64,000 nt of DNA from Pseudomonas mucoides (GTDB taxonomy: Bacteria; Pseudomonadota; Gammaproteobacteria; Pseudomonadales; Pseudomonadaceae). The DNA lies in assembly GCF_015461845.1 (NCBI RefSeq), contig NZ_JACOPW010000005.1, positions 408,629 through 472,628 on the forward strand, in the 5' to 3' direction. Below are positions 43,581 through 51,897 of the stretch, one piece after another. Every line of letters starts with the position of its first letter. Position 1 is the first letter of the stretch. The position numbers and the translations under genes are program-made. The notes beneath the pieces were generated by a model, which searched no databases, had not been told where the DNA came from, and was given only the letters and a program-made list of their open reading frames with translations.

Positions 43581-44993
43581 ATGTCAGTCGCTACCAGCCT
43601 TATCGAAGATCAGCCGGCCCGGATCGTCCCGACGCCTGCCGAAACGCTGTACCAGTTCAATGAATCGCCGCTGCTGGCCCGTCAAAACCAGCAGGAATCC
43701 AATGCCCGCAGCTACCCACGGCGTATTCCCCTGGCGCTGAAACGCGCCAAGGGCATTTATATCGAGGACGTCGAAGGGCGCCATTTCATCGACTGTCTGG
43801 CCGGTGCCGGAACGCTGGCGCTGGGGCACAACCATGCGGTGGTGATCGAAGCGATCCGGCAAGTGCTGAGCGATGAACTGCCGCTGCACACGCTCGACCT
43901 GACCACGCCGGTCAAGGACCAGTTTGTGCAGGACCTGTTCGGGCTGCTGCCGCCGGCATTGGCTGCCGAGGCGAAAATCCAGTTTTGTGGCCCGACCGGC
44001 ACCGACGCGGTGGAAGCCGCGCTGAAACTGGTGCGCACCGCCACCGGACGCAGCACCGTGTTGTCGTTCCAGGGTGGTTATCACGGCATGAGCCAGGGCG
44101 CATTGAGCCTGATGGGCAGCCTTGGGCCGAAAAAGCCATTGGGTGCTTTGCTCAGCAGCGGTGTGCAGTTCATGCCCTATCCCTACGATTACCGTTGCCC
44201 GTTCGGCCTCGGTGGGGCGCAGGGCGTGCAGGTCAATCTGAACTACCTGGAAAACCTGCTGAATGATCCCGAGGCCGGCGTGCAATTACCGGCCGCGGTG
44301 ATTGTGGAAGTGGTACAGGGCGAAGGCGGCGTAATACCTGCGGATCTCGACTGGCTGCGCGGCGTGCGTCGCATCACCGAAAAGGCTGGCGTGGCTTTGA
44401 TCGTCGATGAAATCCAGAGCGGTTTCGCTCGCACCGGCAAGATGTTTGCCTTTGAACACGCCGGGATCATTCCGGACGTGGTGGTGATGTCCAAAGCCAT
44501 CGGCGGCAGCTTGCCGCTGGCAGTGGTGGTTTACCGCGACTGGCTCGACACCTGGCTGCCGGGCGCGCATGCCGGGACCTTCCGTGGCAATCAGATGGCC
44601 ATGGCCGCCGGTTCCGCGGTGATGCGTTATCTGGTCGAACACAAGGTGTGCGAGCACGCGACCGCGATGGGCGAGCGCTTGAGCGAACACCTGCGCATCC
44701 TGCAGCGGGACTTCCCGCACATGGGCGACATCCGCGGTCGTGGCTTGATGCTCGGCGTTGAGCTGGTCGACCCGTCCGGTGCACCGGACGCTCAGGGTCA
44801 TGCGCCGATATCGGCTGCACTGGCGCCGTTGGTGCAGCGCGAATGCCTCAAGCGCGGGTTGATTCTCGAGCTGGGTGGCCGTCACGGCGGCGTGGTGCGC
44901 TTCCTGCCACCGCTGGTGATCACGGCGGCTGAAATCGATCAGGTGGCCGGGATTTTCGGTCGGGCCATGACCGCTGCCACCGCCAGTCTCTAA
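43581..44993 (+). CDS. pvdH: L-2,4-diaminobutyrate:2-oxoglutarate transaminase PvdH
   Basis: A class-III PLP aminotransferase of 470 residues, matching the P. aeruginosa PvdH length. It makes L-2,4-diaminobutyrate from aspartate semialdehyde, the amino acid loaded by PvdL module 4. Landmarks are IDCLAGAGTLALGHNH, FCGPTGTDAVEAALK, IVDEIQSGFARTGKMFA and the PLP lysine Lys305 in VVMSKAIGGSLPLA. The frame opens upstream at 43566, but the ATG at 43581 fits known length and follows GAGGGG. The PvdS box upstream indicates iron-limited expression. Confidence 0.93.
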   Translation: MSVATSLIEDQPARIVPTPAETLYQFNESPLLARQNQQESNARSYPRRIPLALKRAKGIYIEDVEGRHFIDCLAGAGTLALGHNHAVVIEAIRQVLSDELPLHTLDLTTPVKDQFVQDLFGLLPPALAAEAKIQFCGPTGTDAVEAALKLVRTATGRSTVLSFQGGYHGMSQGALSLMGSLGPKKPLGALLSSGVQFMPYPYDYRCPFGLGGAQGVQVNLNYLENLLNDPEAGVQLPAAVIVEVVQGEGGVIPADLDWLRGVRRITEKAGVALIVDEIQSGFARTGKMFAFEHAGIIPDVVVMSKAIGGSLPLAVVVYRDWLDTWLPGAHAGTFRGNQMAMAAGSAVMRYLVEHKVCEHATAMGERLSEHLRILQRDFPHMGDIRGRGLMLGVELVDPSGAPDAQGHAPISAALAPLVQRECLKRGLILELGGRHGGVVRFLPPLVITAAEIDQVAGIFGRAMTAATASL

Positions 44994-45014
44994 ATTTTTT
45001 GCCGCCCTGAACGT
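44991..45014 (+). promoter_or_regulatory. PvdS box upstream of mbtH-like gene
   Basis: TAAAT (44991-44995), 16 bp, CGT (45012-45014); exact consensus. Its TAA is the pvdH stop codon. It ends 62 bp before the mbtH-like ATG. Confidence 0.9.
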
Positions 45015-45075
45015 TCTTTCTACATAACGGCTGCGCACGCCGCGCAGCCCACCCTACAGCGATGGAGAAACGCCC

Positions 45076-45303
45076 ATGACTTCAGTATTCGACCGCGAGG
45101 ACATCCTCTTTCAAGTCGTGGTCAACCACGAAGAGCAATACTCAATCTGGCCTGACTACAAAGCCGTGCCGGAAGGCTGGCGCACCGTGGGCAAAAGCGG
45201 TTTGAAAAAGGAATGCCTGGCTTACATTGAAGAAACCTGGACGGACATGCGCCCGCTGAGTCTGCGTCGCAAGATGGAAGAGCAGGCGGCAGTGGCTCAC
45301 TGA
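45076..45303 (+). CDS. MbtH-like protein for pyoverdine NRPSs
   Basis: A 75-residue MbtH-family protein, the normal size. It has the family signature NHEEQYSIWPDYKAVPEGWR and ends YIEETWTDMRPLSLR. MbtH-like proteins bind NRPS adenylation domains and support their folding and activity; here the partners are PvdL and the other Pvd synthetases. It has its own PvdS box after pvdH. It corresponds to PA2412 in P. aeruginosa. A strong terminator follows. Confidence 0.95.
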   Translation: MTSVFDREDILFQVVVNHEEQYSIWPDYKAVPEGWRTVGKSGLKKECLAYIEETWTDMRPLSLRRKMEEQAAVAH

Positions 45304-45314
45304 TTGACCGTACG

Positions 45315-45352
45315 AAAAAGCCCGCTGAACCGCGAAGGTCAGCGGGCTTTTT
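45315..45352 (+). terminator. Rho-independent terminator after mbtH-like gene
   Basis: AAAAAGCCCGCTGA pairs exactly with TCAGCGGGCTTTTT around a 10-base loop and is followed by TCATG. Typical intrinsic terminator. Confidence 0.92.
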
Positions 45353-45385
45353 CATGCCTGAAAGTTGTGTGGTTTATCAGGCCTT

Positions 45386-45462
45386 CATCGCTGGCAAGCC
45401 AGCTCCCACATTGGATTCGGGGTGTGACACATATCCCTGTGGGAGCTGGCTTGCCAGCGATA
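45386..45462. repeat. REP pair (REPIN) between mbtH-like gene and fpvF
   Basis: CATCGCTGGCAAGCCAGCTCCCAC and inverted GTGGGAGCTGGCTTGCCAGCGAT. This is the AGCTGGCTTGCCAGCG REP variant, different from most others in the window. Confidence 0.85.
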
Positions 45463-45485
45463 AACGATAACGCGGTCCAACTGAC

Positions 45486-46388
45486 TTAAACCCCGTTCAA
45501 CCCCTTGATCACCAAGTCCACATTCCTCTCCAGCTCCGCCACCGGATCCGCGGCATCCACACTCAACACCACCAACCGGCTACCGGCCTCGGCGATCACC
45601 GCTTTCACCGCGTCCGAAGGCTGCCGATGATGCAACACCACCGCCACCTCGTTGTCCTTCAACGTCGCGCCCAATCGCTTGAGCGCTTCCGGCGTCCACT
45701 CGGCATCCGGGCGTGCATCGATCCCGATCAGCTCCAGATTGAGCCCGCCCATCAAATAGCCAAAGTGATCACTGAGGCTCATCACACTGAGAGTGTCAGC
45801 ACTGGCCAGCCGCGCTTCGCTGTCGGCGCTGAACTTGAGCAAGCGCTGTTTCAGCGCCGCCAGGTTAGCCTCGATTGCAGGTTTGGCTTCTGGTGCCAGG
45901 CGCACGAGATCGGCGGCCATCACGTCCGCCATCCGCCCCATGTTGTTGCTGGACAACCACGGCTGACTGTTCAAACCCTCGACCTTGTTGTCCGGCTGCA
46001 CGGCGATGCCGGGCAGGGCGCCGTCCACCGGGCGCGCGGCGTCGACTTCGACAATGCGAATGTTGCTGCGACGGGAGATCGGGTACAGCGGATCATCCGC
46101 CCACAGTGACCGCAGACCGATCACCGCGTCGGCGTGGGTTGCCAGTTTGGCCAGCGCCGGGGCACCACGGCCGGTGAAGTACGCGGTCTGACGGCTGCCA
46201 GGCAGGTTCGCCGGTGCGGCACGTTCAAGGTTGACGTCAGTGCCTTTGAGCAAGACTTCACCCAAGCCGTAAGTGATTGGCAAGGACGCCAGCACATGCA
46301 GTGGTTTGGCGTTGTCCGCCGCAAACGAGGTGTTGACCAGCCCGCAGAGCGCCACGGCCAGGGTCAATTGACGCAGAGAAAAAACCAT
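45486..46388 (-). CDS. fpvF: Periplasmic metal-binding protein FpvF
   Basis: A 300-residue cluster-A-I-type metal-binding protein with a signal peptide (ending TSFAADN). It has the segments HVLASLPITYGLGEVLL and NLPGSRQTAYFTGRG, and a linker helix plus C-terminal lobe (SLSDHFGYLMGGLNLELIG, VVLHHRQPSDAV). In P. aeruginosa FpvF is a second binding protein of the FpvCDEF transporter and binds ferripyoverdine with FpvC in the periplasm. It is last in the eight-gene operon, directly abutting fpvE. Confidence 0.87.
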   Translation of the reverse strand: MVFSLRQLTLAVALCGLVNTSFAADNAKPLHVLASLPITYGLGEVLLKGTDVNLERAAPANLPGSRQTAYFTGRGAPALAKLATHADAVIGLRSLWADDPLYPISRRSNIRIVEVDAARPVDGALPGIAVQPDNKVEGLNSQPWLSSNNMGRMADVMAADLVRLAPEAKPAIEANLAALKQRLLKFSADSEARLASADTLSVMSLSDHFGYLMGGLNLELIGIDARPDAEWTPEALKRLGATLKDNEVAVVLHHRQPSDAVKAVIAEAGSRLVVLSVDAADPVAELERNVDLVIKGLNGV

Positions 46389-47288
46389 TTATCCGAGATT
46401 CCCTTTGAGGCTGGGGACGACACCGCGCGCAATGGCGGACAGGGCGAAAGCGATACCGGCCACCAAAATGATCGCGGCACCGGACGGGATGGGCAAGTCG
46501 AACACAATCGGCGCCAGAATCCCGCACAGCGTGCTCACCGTGGCGATCAGCACCGAACACCAGAAAAAGCCTTTGAGCGATTGGCTGAGCAAGCGCGCGG
46601 CGGCGGCTGGAATCACCAGGAGCGCGCCGACCAGAATCGCGCCGATGACCTTCACCGCGGCCACGGTGATCAGCGTCACCAGAATCACAAACAGGTAATC
46701 CAGGGTCTTCACCGCCACCCCGCGCACCGCCGCCAATTGCGGGTTGAAACTGGCGAGCATGATGCGGTTGTACAGTGGCAAGGCCAGCGCCATGACCAGC
46801 GAACCGACGATGGCCAGGACCGCCAGATCGTTACCGTTGACGGTCAACACCGATCCGAACAACACGTTTTCCAGAATGTGCACGTTGATCTTGCCCGCCA
46901 GAATCAGCAGCAGGCTCGCGCCCAATGCCAGCGACACCGACAGGAATACGCCGATCAAGGTATCCGGCGCCAGGCCGGTGCGGTTGCGCAGGTAATTGAG
47001 CAAAATGCCGAACAGCAGGCAGTAACCGAACAGGCTGCCATAAGGCCCGGTGTAGGGCTCGCCGAGCAGGATGCCGATGGCCACGCCGGTCAACGCCGCA
47101 TGACCCACCGCTTCGGAGAAAAACGCGAAGCGCTTGACCACCACCAATGTGCCCAATCCACCGAGTACCGGGCCGATCAACAGGCCGGCGAGCAGTGCGT
47201 TGACCACAAATCCGTAGGCCAGCGCCTCGGGCAGATACCCCGAAGACGCCCAGCCCTGAACCATCAAGCGAAAGGCTTCGTAGCTCAT
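46389..47288 (-). CDS. fpvE: ABC transporter permease FpvE
   Basis: A 299-residue ABC-3-type permease (ZnuB/MntB class) with about nine hydrophobic helices. Typical segments are VVKRFAFFSEAVGHAALTGVAIG near residue 50 and VKVIGAILVGALLVIPAAAARLL near 215. It partners with FpvD (ATPase) and binding proteins FpvC and FpvF for iron import after siderophore release. The start at 47288 overlaps the fpvD stop by four bases. In P. aeruginosa this is PA2409. Exact metal specificity is known from that system, not from this sequence. Confidence 0.88.
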   Translation of the reverse strand: MSYEAFRLMVQGWASSGYLPEALAYGFVVNALLAGLLIGPVLGGLGTLVVVKRFAFFSEAVGHAALTGVAIGILLGEPYTGPYGSLFGYCLLFGILLNYLRNRTGLAPDTLIGVFLSVSLALGASLLLILAGKINVHILENVLFGSVLTVNGNDLAVLAIVGSLVMALALPLYNRIMLASFNPQLAAVRGVAVKTLDYLFVILVTLITVAAVKVIGAILVGALLVIPAAAARLLSQSLKGFFWCSVLIATVSTLCGILAPIVFDLPIPSGAAIILVAGIAFALSAIARGVVPSLKGNLG

Positions 47289-48031
47289 TTGGCAGCGCTC
47301 CGTGGATGGGTGGAAAACAGAGTCAGCAGACGTTCCGGGGTCAGGGCCTGTTTCGGCGTGGCATCGAACAACACCCGGCGATTGAGCCCGGTGACGCGAT
47401 CCGCCAGGCGCCCGACGGCCTCCAGATCGTGCTCGATCCACAGCACGGTGATGCCGCTTTGGCGCCAGTCGCCGAGCAGCCGTTCGAACACCCGGATACC
47501 GGCTTCATCCAGCGCCGACATCGGTTCGTCGAGCACCAGCAGTTGCGGCGCCGGGATCAGCCCTTGAGCCAGCAATACCCGTTGACGCTCACCGCCGGAC
47601 AATGCGCCCATGCGCCGTTTGCGTTTGTCCTGCATGCCGACCCGTTCCAGCGCTTCACCGATCGCGGCGGCGTAGTGTTTGCTCAAACCGAGGAACGCCG
47701 GGCGGCGCTGGCACATGGCGGCCATGAAATCGTCGACGGTCATGGGCAGGCCGCGATCAAACTCCAGGGCTTGCGGCACGTAGCCGATGGTCCCGGGTAT
47801 GTCCGGCCATTGCAGGCTCAGCTTCCCCTGATGCGGCATCTGTCCGAGCAGGGTCTTGATCAGCGAACTCTTGCCACCGCCGTTGGGGCCGACCAGCGCG
47901 TGCACACTGCCGGGGGAAACCTGAAAGGTCACGTTGTCGAGGATCGTTGTACGCCCGAGGGTCAGGCTGACATCGGTGAAGTCCAGGGTCGGGCCGCTGG
48001 TTTGGGCCGAGAGGTTTTCTTGAGCAGTCAT
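47285..48031 (-). CDS. fpvD: ABC transporter ATPase FpvD
   Basis: A 248-residue ABC ATPase with Walker A GPNGGGKSS (about residues 46-54), Q-loop, signature LSGGERQRVLLAQGL and Walker B QLLVLDEPMSALDE. It drives FpvE. Both ends overlap neighbours by four bases (fpvC and fpvE). Position 3' of fpvC and 5' of fpvE is the same as in P. aeruginosa PA2408. Confidence 0.92.
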   Translation of the reverse strand: MTAQENLSAQTSGPTLDFTDVSLTLGRTTILDNVTFQVSPGSVHALVGPNGGGKSSLIKTLLGQMPHQGKLSLQWPDIPGTIGYVPQALEFDRGLPMTVDDFMAAMCQRRPAFLGLSKHYAAAIGEALERVGMQDKRKRRMGALSGGERQRVLLAQGLIPAPQLLVLDEPMSALDEAGIRVFERLLGDWRQSGITVLWIEHDLEAVGRLADRVTGLNRRVLFDATPKQALTPERLLTLFSTHPRSAAK

Positions 48032-48945
48032 TGACCCGACTCCTGTATCGCCCGGACCACAGTGTTGAGGTTGCCGGTCATTTCCTTTTCGTACTTGTCG
48101 GCGGTGTATTCGCCATAGGAAATGTGCGACAGCGGGTACAGCTTCACCCCGGATTCACGCTGGATGGTGTCGACGTAAGTGGAGGGGAAATCCATCTCCG
48201 AGAAGATCACTTTCACGTCCAGTTCGCGCAGTTGGTCGATGGTCTTTTTCAACTGACTCGGGCTCGGTTCTATGCCGTGCGCAGGTTCAACCACCGCAGT
48301 GACTTCGAGGCCGAATTCACGCAGCAGGTAATCGTAAGCCGCGTGAACGGTGGCCACGCGAAGTGCGGCGTTGGGTGCCTGGGTCAGCTTCGCCAAGGCG
48401 TCGGCGCGCATCTGCCGCAGACGTTTGCCGTAGGCGCGGGCGTTTTGCGTATAGGTCTTGGCGTTGGCCGGATCAAGCTTGCCCAGTTCCCGGGCGATGT
48501 TGTTGACCTGGGCAATCGAGGCGCTGATCGACAGGAACGTGTGCGGGTTGACCACCTTGCCCGCACCGCGTGCGGCGACGCCAGTGGCGGCCAGCAGCGG
48601 CACGTTTTCGTTGGCTTCGATCACCGTGATGTTCGGGGTTTCGCTGGCGGCAATCATGCGGTCGGCGAAGTCGTCATGACCGACGCCATTGAGCACGATC
48701 ACGTCCAGTCCGCTGATGCGCTTGATGTCCTCGGCGCGGGGCTCGTAGGCGTGCGGATTGAAACCGGCCGGAATCAGCGGCACCACATCAGCCTTGTCGC
48801 CGACGATGTTGGCGACGTAGCTGTAATAAGGGTGCAGGGTGATGCCGATGCGCAGGCGTTTGGCGTCGTCGGCATGGGCCAGAGGAGTCAGCAGGCAGGC
48901 CAGCAAGCCGACCGATAGCAGGCGCAGGAAAGATGAAATAGGCAT
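48028..48945 (-). CDS. fpvC: Periplasmic metal-binding protein FpvC
   Basis: A 305-residue cluster A-I binding protein (ZnuA/PsaA type). Signal peptide ends PLAHADDA. Metal-ligand segments are GFNPHAYEPRAEDIKRI, then NPHTFLSISASI, VHAAYDYLLREFGLEVT and a Glu-containing SEMDFPST near the C-terminus; the first two His residues look like ZnuA ligands. In P. aeruginosa FpvC interacts with ferripyoverdine and takes the iron released by FpvG. It follows fpvK by 35 bp and overlaps fpvD. Confidence 0.88.
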   Translation of the reverse strand: MPISSFLRLLSVGLLACLLTPLAHADDAKRLRIGITLHPYYSYVANIVGDKADVVPLIPAGFNPHAYEPRAEDIKRISGLDVIVLNGVGHDDFADRMIAASETPNITVIEANENVPLLAATGVAARGAGKVVNPHTFLSISASIAQVNNIARELGKLDPANAKTYTQNARAYGKRLRQMRADALAKLTQAPNAALRVATVHAAYDYLLREFGLEVTAVVEPAHGIEPSPSQLKKTIDQLRELDVKVIFSEMDFPSTYVDTIQRESGVKLYPLSHISYGEYTADKYEKEMTGNLNTVVRAIQESGQ

Positions 48946-48980
48946 GGGGAAGCGGTCTTCTCTCGGTTGAAGGCGAGGGG

Positions 48981-49553
48981 TCAGTGCCGATGCTGGCGGG
49001 TCACGCCGGCATCGAATTGCGCGACGATCAGTTGCCAGCCGGTGCTTTCGAGGGCGGCGTCCGTCAGGTCGGTCGGGGCTTGGAGGTCGGTGGCGCGGTG
49101 GAGCCAGATGTCCGGTGCCTCGTCGCCAGCGGTCAGGCGCATCAAAAACGAACCGGCCACGGCGGGTGCCTGGCTCTGGCCGAAGTACGCCTTGGCGTCG
49201 AGCAATTGCCATTGATGGGCGCCACGACTGACGGAGCTGGCGTCTTGGGCGAAGGGTGCAAAACCTTCCTCGGCGAGGGCTTCAGGTGTTGGCAGGGTTT
49301 GCTGTTCCTGTTGCAGCAGGTGAATCTCGTCCAGCGTTACTCGCAGGTCGGCGTAGATCCCTTGCTCGGACGCGCGCAAGTCGCGGCGGGCATCCAGTTG
49401 ATGGCTGCCGACGCTGCTCACGGCCTGGGACTCGTGGCGCCAGGCAACCACCGAGCCGGCCACCGCCAGAATCATCAGGCACAACAGCAGCACATAAAGG
49501 GTTTCATGGCCGGCACCAGCCGGACGGACGACGTATGTGGTGGGCGTACTCAT
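48981..49553 (-). CDS. fpvK: Single-pass membrane protein FpvK
   Basis: A 190-residue protein with one N-terminal transmembrane helix (LYVLLLCLMILAVAGSVVAW, about residues 18-37) and a periplasmic domain. That domain includes a long alpha helix (DLRASEQGIYADLRVTLDEI) and ends near TGWQLIVAQFD. No enzyme motif is visible. It corresponds to PA2406, which belongs with FpvG/H/J in reduction of ferripyoverdine. Start overlaps the fpvJ stop (ATGA). Confidence 0.8.
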   Translation of the reverse strand: MSTPTTYVVRPAGAGHETLYVLLLCLMILAVAGSVVAWRHESQAVSSVGSHQLDARRDLRASEQGIYADLRVTLDEIHLLQQEQQTLPTPEALAEEGFAPFAQDASSVSRGAHQWQLLDAKAYFGQSQAPAVAGSFLMRLTAGDEAPDIWLHRATDLQAPTDLTDAALESTGWQLIVAQFDAGVTRQHRH

Positions 49554-49879
49554 GGGGTTTCGATGTCCGCTTGGTCGATCTCGACGACGTGGCCGGGACC
49601 GGCGTCGAACAGCACATAAAATTCCGCGCCGGGTTTCTTGAAGGTCAGCGTGGAATCGGCGCCGAGCTTGCCCGGCACCAGAATGGTTTCGTCGTAGCCG
49701 ATCACGTCCAGGGTCACGCCCGGTGCGCCGCTGCCGTCGGAGAAGCCGCCTATGCATTTGATCTGTTCGGCATCGACGGCTTTGCATTCGCACATCGGGT
49801 TGTGCGCCAGCGCGCTGGCACTGAATCCGGCGCAGAGCACCAGCAACACAGTTTGAAGTGGGCGAAAAATGCTGATCAT
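49550..49879 (-). CDS. fpvJ: Periplasmic protein FpvJ
   Basis: A 109-residue exported protein with a signal peptide ending ASALAHNP. The mature part has NPMCECKAVDAEQIKCIGG, whose three Cys residues (CxC and a third) are notable in a periplasmic metal-handling operon, then an immunoglobulin-like beta-rich domain (TLDVIGYDETILVPG, EFYVLFDAGPGHVVEI). FpvJ interacts with FpvC in P. aeruginosa; the molecular role is not certain. Overlaps fpvH and fpvK by four bases each. Confidence 0.82.
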   Translation of the reverse strand: MISIFRPLQTVLLVLCAGFSASALAHNPMCECKAVDAEQIKCIGGFSDGSGAPGVTLDVIGYDETILVPGKLGADSTLTFKKPGAEFYVLFDAGPGHVVEIDQADIETP

Positions 49880-50418
49880 GGTTTGCCTCCTTGTTGGTTC
49901 AGCCACGCGACGGTGGCCGGCGATGCCTGGCTCAGGGGGAGGGCGGCCTGGTGCATCGCGCCGTCCCAGCCTTCCATGGTGATCCACAGCTCGGCGTCAG
50001 CCTTGGTCTTTTCCGGGATCGGCACCATGGCGCCCATGCGATGCGGCGTGCCGAAGAAAATCACCCCGGCGGCCCGCAGGCTGCGCGGTTTGCCGATGCG
50101 CAGGTAAGTCGCCTTGACCTGATCGCGGCAGCTGTCGCACAGCGCGGCGGTGAAGTTCTTCATGTGGCCGGCGGGTCCGTCGAGCGTCGGGGCTTCATTG
50201 CGTAGTTCGGCCAGGCGCAGGCTCCACGGGCCGACCTGGATTTCCCCTATCTCCCGCTCACCGAGCCCGGTATCGCCGCGAAACAGCGCCTCGTCAGCGA
50301 AGTATTTGGGCATGAACCCCAGTGGCACCAACAACAGCAGAACGTTGATATGGAAGCGCCATTTGAGCCAGAAGCGGCGCAGGGTCGAGTCCGGTGTTTG
50401 CTTGGCGTGCGCGTTCAT
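49876..50418 (-). CDS. fpvH: FpvH membrane/periplasmic protein
   Basis: A 180-residue protein with one N-terminal transmembrane helix (INVLLLLVPLGFMPKYFA, about residues 24-41) and a periplasmic domain. A Cys pair lies in FTAALCDSCRDQVKATYLRIG (about residues 85-105), a possible heme- or metal-type CxxC. PA2404 (FpvH) is its counterpart. It acts with FpvG in reducing siderophore iron; its biochemistry is unknown. Start overlaps fpvG by four bases. Confidence 0.82.
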   Translation of the reverse strand: MNAHAKQTPDSTLRRFWLKWRFHINVLLLLVPLGFMPKYFADEALFRGDTGLGEREIGEIQVGPWSLRLAELRNEAPTLDGPAGHMKNFTAALCDSCRDQVKATYLRIGKPRSLRAAGVIFFGTPHRMGAMVPIPEKTKADAELWITMEGWDGAMHQAALPLSQASPATVAWLNQQGGKP

Positions 50419-51593
50419 TGGCTGACCTCCGTCGCGGCTTGCACCCGTGGCTGTTTGTGGCTGCGCTTGAGAGCGTTGGCGGTGGCGAGGGCGGTGCGTT
50501 TGGTCCAGATCAGCAGGCCGCTGAGGACCATCATGCTCAGGATCAAACCGAAGAAGAACCAGATCAGCTTGATCCAGATCCCGCCGAAATCACCGGTGTG
50601 CAAGGGGCGCATGGACTCGGTCACCAGCTCCAGGCCGCTGCGGTCCGACAGCAAGCGCGTGGCGGCGACGTCGCCGGTGTATGGGTTGATATCGGCCGTC
50701 TGGTACATCAGCGGATACCAACTGCGTCCACCCACCGACAAGTAGCTGTAGGCATTGGCGGGCAGGCTGACGAAGCTGTCTTCCAGGCCGGGAATGCGTT
50801 CCTTGGCCTGGGCAATCGCGGTTTCGAGGCTGATCGTCGGTGCAGGGGAGCCATCGCTGCTCACCGGTACGCTTTCACGCGGCACCACCAGGGCCACCGG
50901 CGCGGTGGAAATCGAGACCTGGTTATCGAACATGAACGCCTGAATCAGGAACCAGGTGCTGGTGATGGAAATCACCGCAATAAACCAGATCGACCAGATG
51001 CCACTGAGGCGATGAAAGTCGCCCCAGAAAATCCGCGCGCCATGACGAATGCGCAGGGTCGGCCGGAAGAAGCCCTTCCAGAATTTTTTGTAGACCACCA
51101 GCCCGGTGACCAGCGAGGCCAGCAGCGGCAGGCTCAAGAAGGACACCAGGTACCAGCCCCAGCTGTAGCCATTGGTGAACGACACCAGCCACCAGCCGTG
51201 CAACGCGCGGGTAAACGCCTTGAAATCGAAGGCCGGGGCGGTGCCCTGAATAACGCCGCTGTACGGGTTGACGTACACGGTCACCGAGCGGCCGTCGGGG
51301 TAGCTGACGCTGACGTCGAGGGCGAAGTGGGATTCATCGGGGCGGCTGATGGATTCGACCAGCGTGTCCGGTTCGGCCTGTTTGATTGCCGCGATGATCT
51401 GGTCATAGCTGAGTAACGGCGCATCGTCCGACGGCTGGCTGGCGCGCATTTGCGGGTTGGCCAGCCAGACGATTTCCTGACTGATCACCGCCAATGTGCC
51501 GGTGACACAGACAATCAGCACGAAAAACCAGATCGGTAATGCCAGCCAGCTGTGGACCAGAAACCAGAGTTTGGAACGGGATTTCTTCGACAT
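50415..51593 (-). CDS. fpvG: Ferripyoverdine reductase FpvG (PepSY-TM family)
   Basis: A 392-residue PepSY-associated inner-membrane protein with four transmembrane helices (LWFLVHSWLALPIWFF; YSWGWYLVSFLSLPLLASLV; SIWFIAVISITSTWFLIQ; IWFFFGLILSMMVLSGLLI) and two periplasmic PepSY-like domains. Helical His residues (FLVHSW, ALHGWW) are the kind that ligate heme in such reductases. In P. aeruginosa FpvG reduces ferripyoverdine iron in the periplasm, the step that frees it for FpvCDEF. First gene of the eight-gene operon; no clear PvdS box was found upstream. Confidence 0.9.
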   Translation of the reverse strand: MSKKSRSKLWFLVHSWLALPIWFFVLIVCVTGTLAVISQEIVWLANPQMRASQPSDDAPLLSYDQIIAAIKQAEPDTLVESISRPDESHFALDVSVSYPDGRSVTVYVNPYSGVIQGTAPAFDFKAFTRALHGWWLVSFTNGYSWGWYLVSFLSLPLLASLVTGLVVYKKFWKGFFRPTLRIRHGARIFWGDFHRLSGIWSIWFIAVISITSTWFLIQAFMFDNQVSISTAPVALVVPRESVPVSSDGSPAPTISLETAIAQAKERIPGLEDSFVSLPANAYSYLSVGGRSWYPLMYQTADINPYTGDVAATRLLSDRSGLELVTESMRPLHTGDFGGIWIKLIWFFFGLILSMMVLSGLLIWTKRTALATANALKRSHKQPRVQAATEVSQ

Positions 51594-51897
51594 GATTAAA
51601 GGTCTTGTATCGATGAGAGAACCTCTGCTGCGGGCTTCCCAGCGATGAGGTCCATGAAAAGGCCGGCGATGGCTGTTGCGGGCGCACGCCGACTGCATCT
51701 CTATAAGACGGATGAGGAACAGAAATCCCGAAGGGGGAGATGAAAGTAAATGTTTCTTATTGGCGAGAAGTTGTTACCGGGGGGATTTGCGATGTTGGGG
51801 ATGGCCCCATCGCGAGCAAGCGCGCTCCCACAGGATCACCGCTGTACCTGTGGGAGCGAGCTTGCTCGCGATGGGGCCCGATCAGGCGACAAAGCTC
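51594..51897. other. Intergenic region upstream of fpvG
   Basis: This 304-bp gap holds a REP pair (51808-51874) near its right end and an AT-rich segment (GAAAGTAAATGTTTCTTATT, about 51744-51763) that could hold the fpvG promoter or a weak Fur site; the match is too poor to call. No gene is seen. Confidence 0.45.
51808..51874. repeat. REP pair (REPIN) between fpvG and VOC gene
   Basis: CATCGCGAGCAAGCGCGCTCCCAC and inverted GTGGGAGCGAGCTTGCTCGCGATG about 19 bp apart. Confidence 0.85.

Noticed and set aside
46134..47567. 477-aa open frame antisense to fpvE/fpvF
   Set aside because: Gln/Arg/His-rich composition and no motifs, while the opposite strand encodes a permease and binding protein.
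51594..51800. Possible PvdS or Fur box for fpvG
   Set aside because: No TAAAT-N16-CGT on the minus strand; the AT-rich segment matches Fur consensus poorly.
7999..51880. CRISPR array from repeated short palindromes
   Set aside because: The repeats are isolated REP pairs, not regularly spaced with unique spacers, and no cas gene is present.
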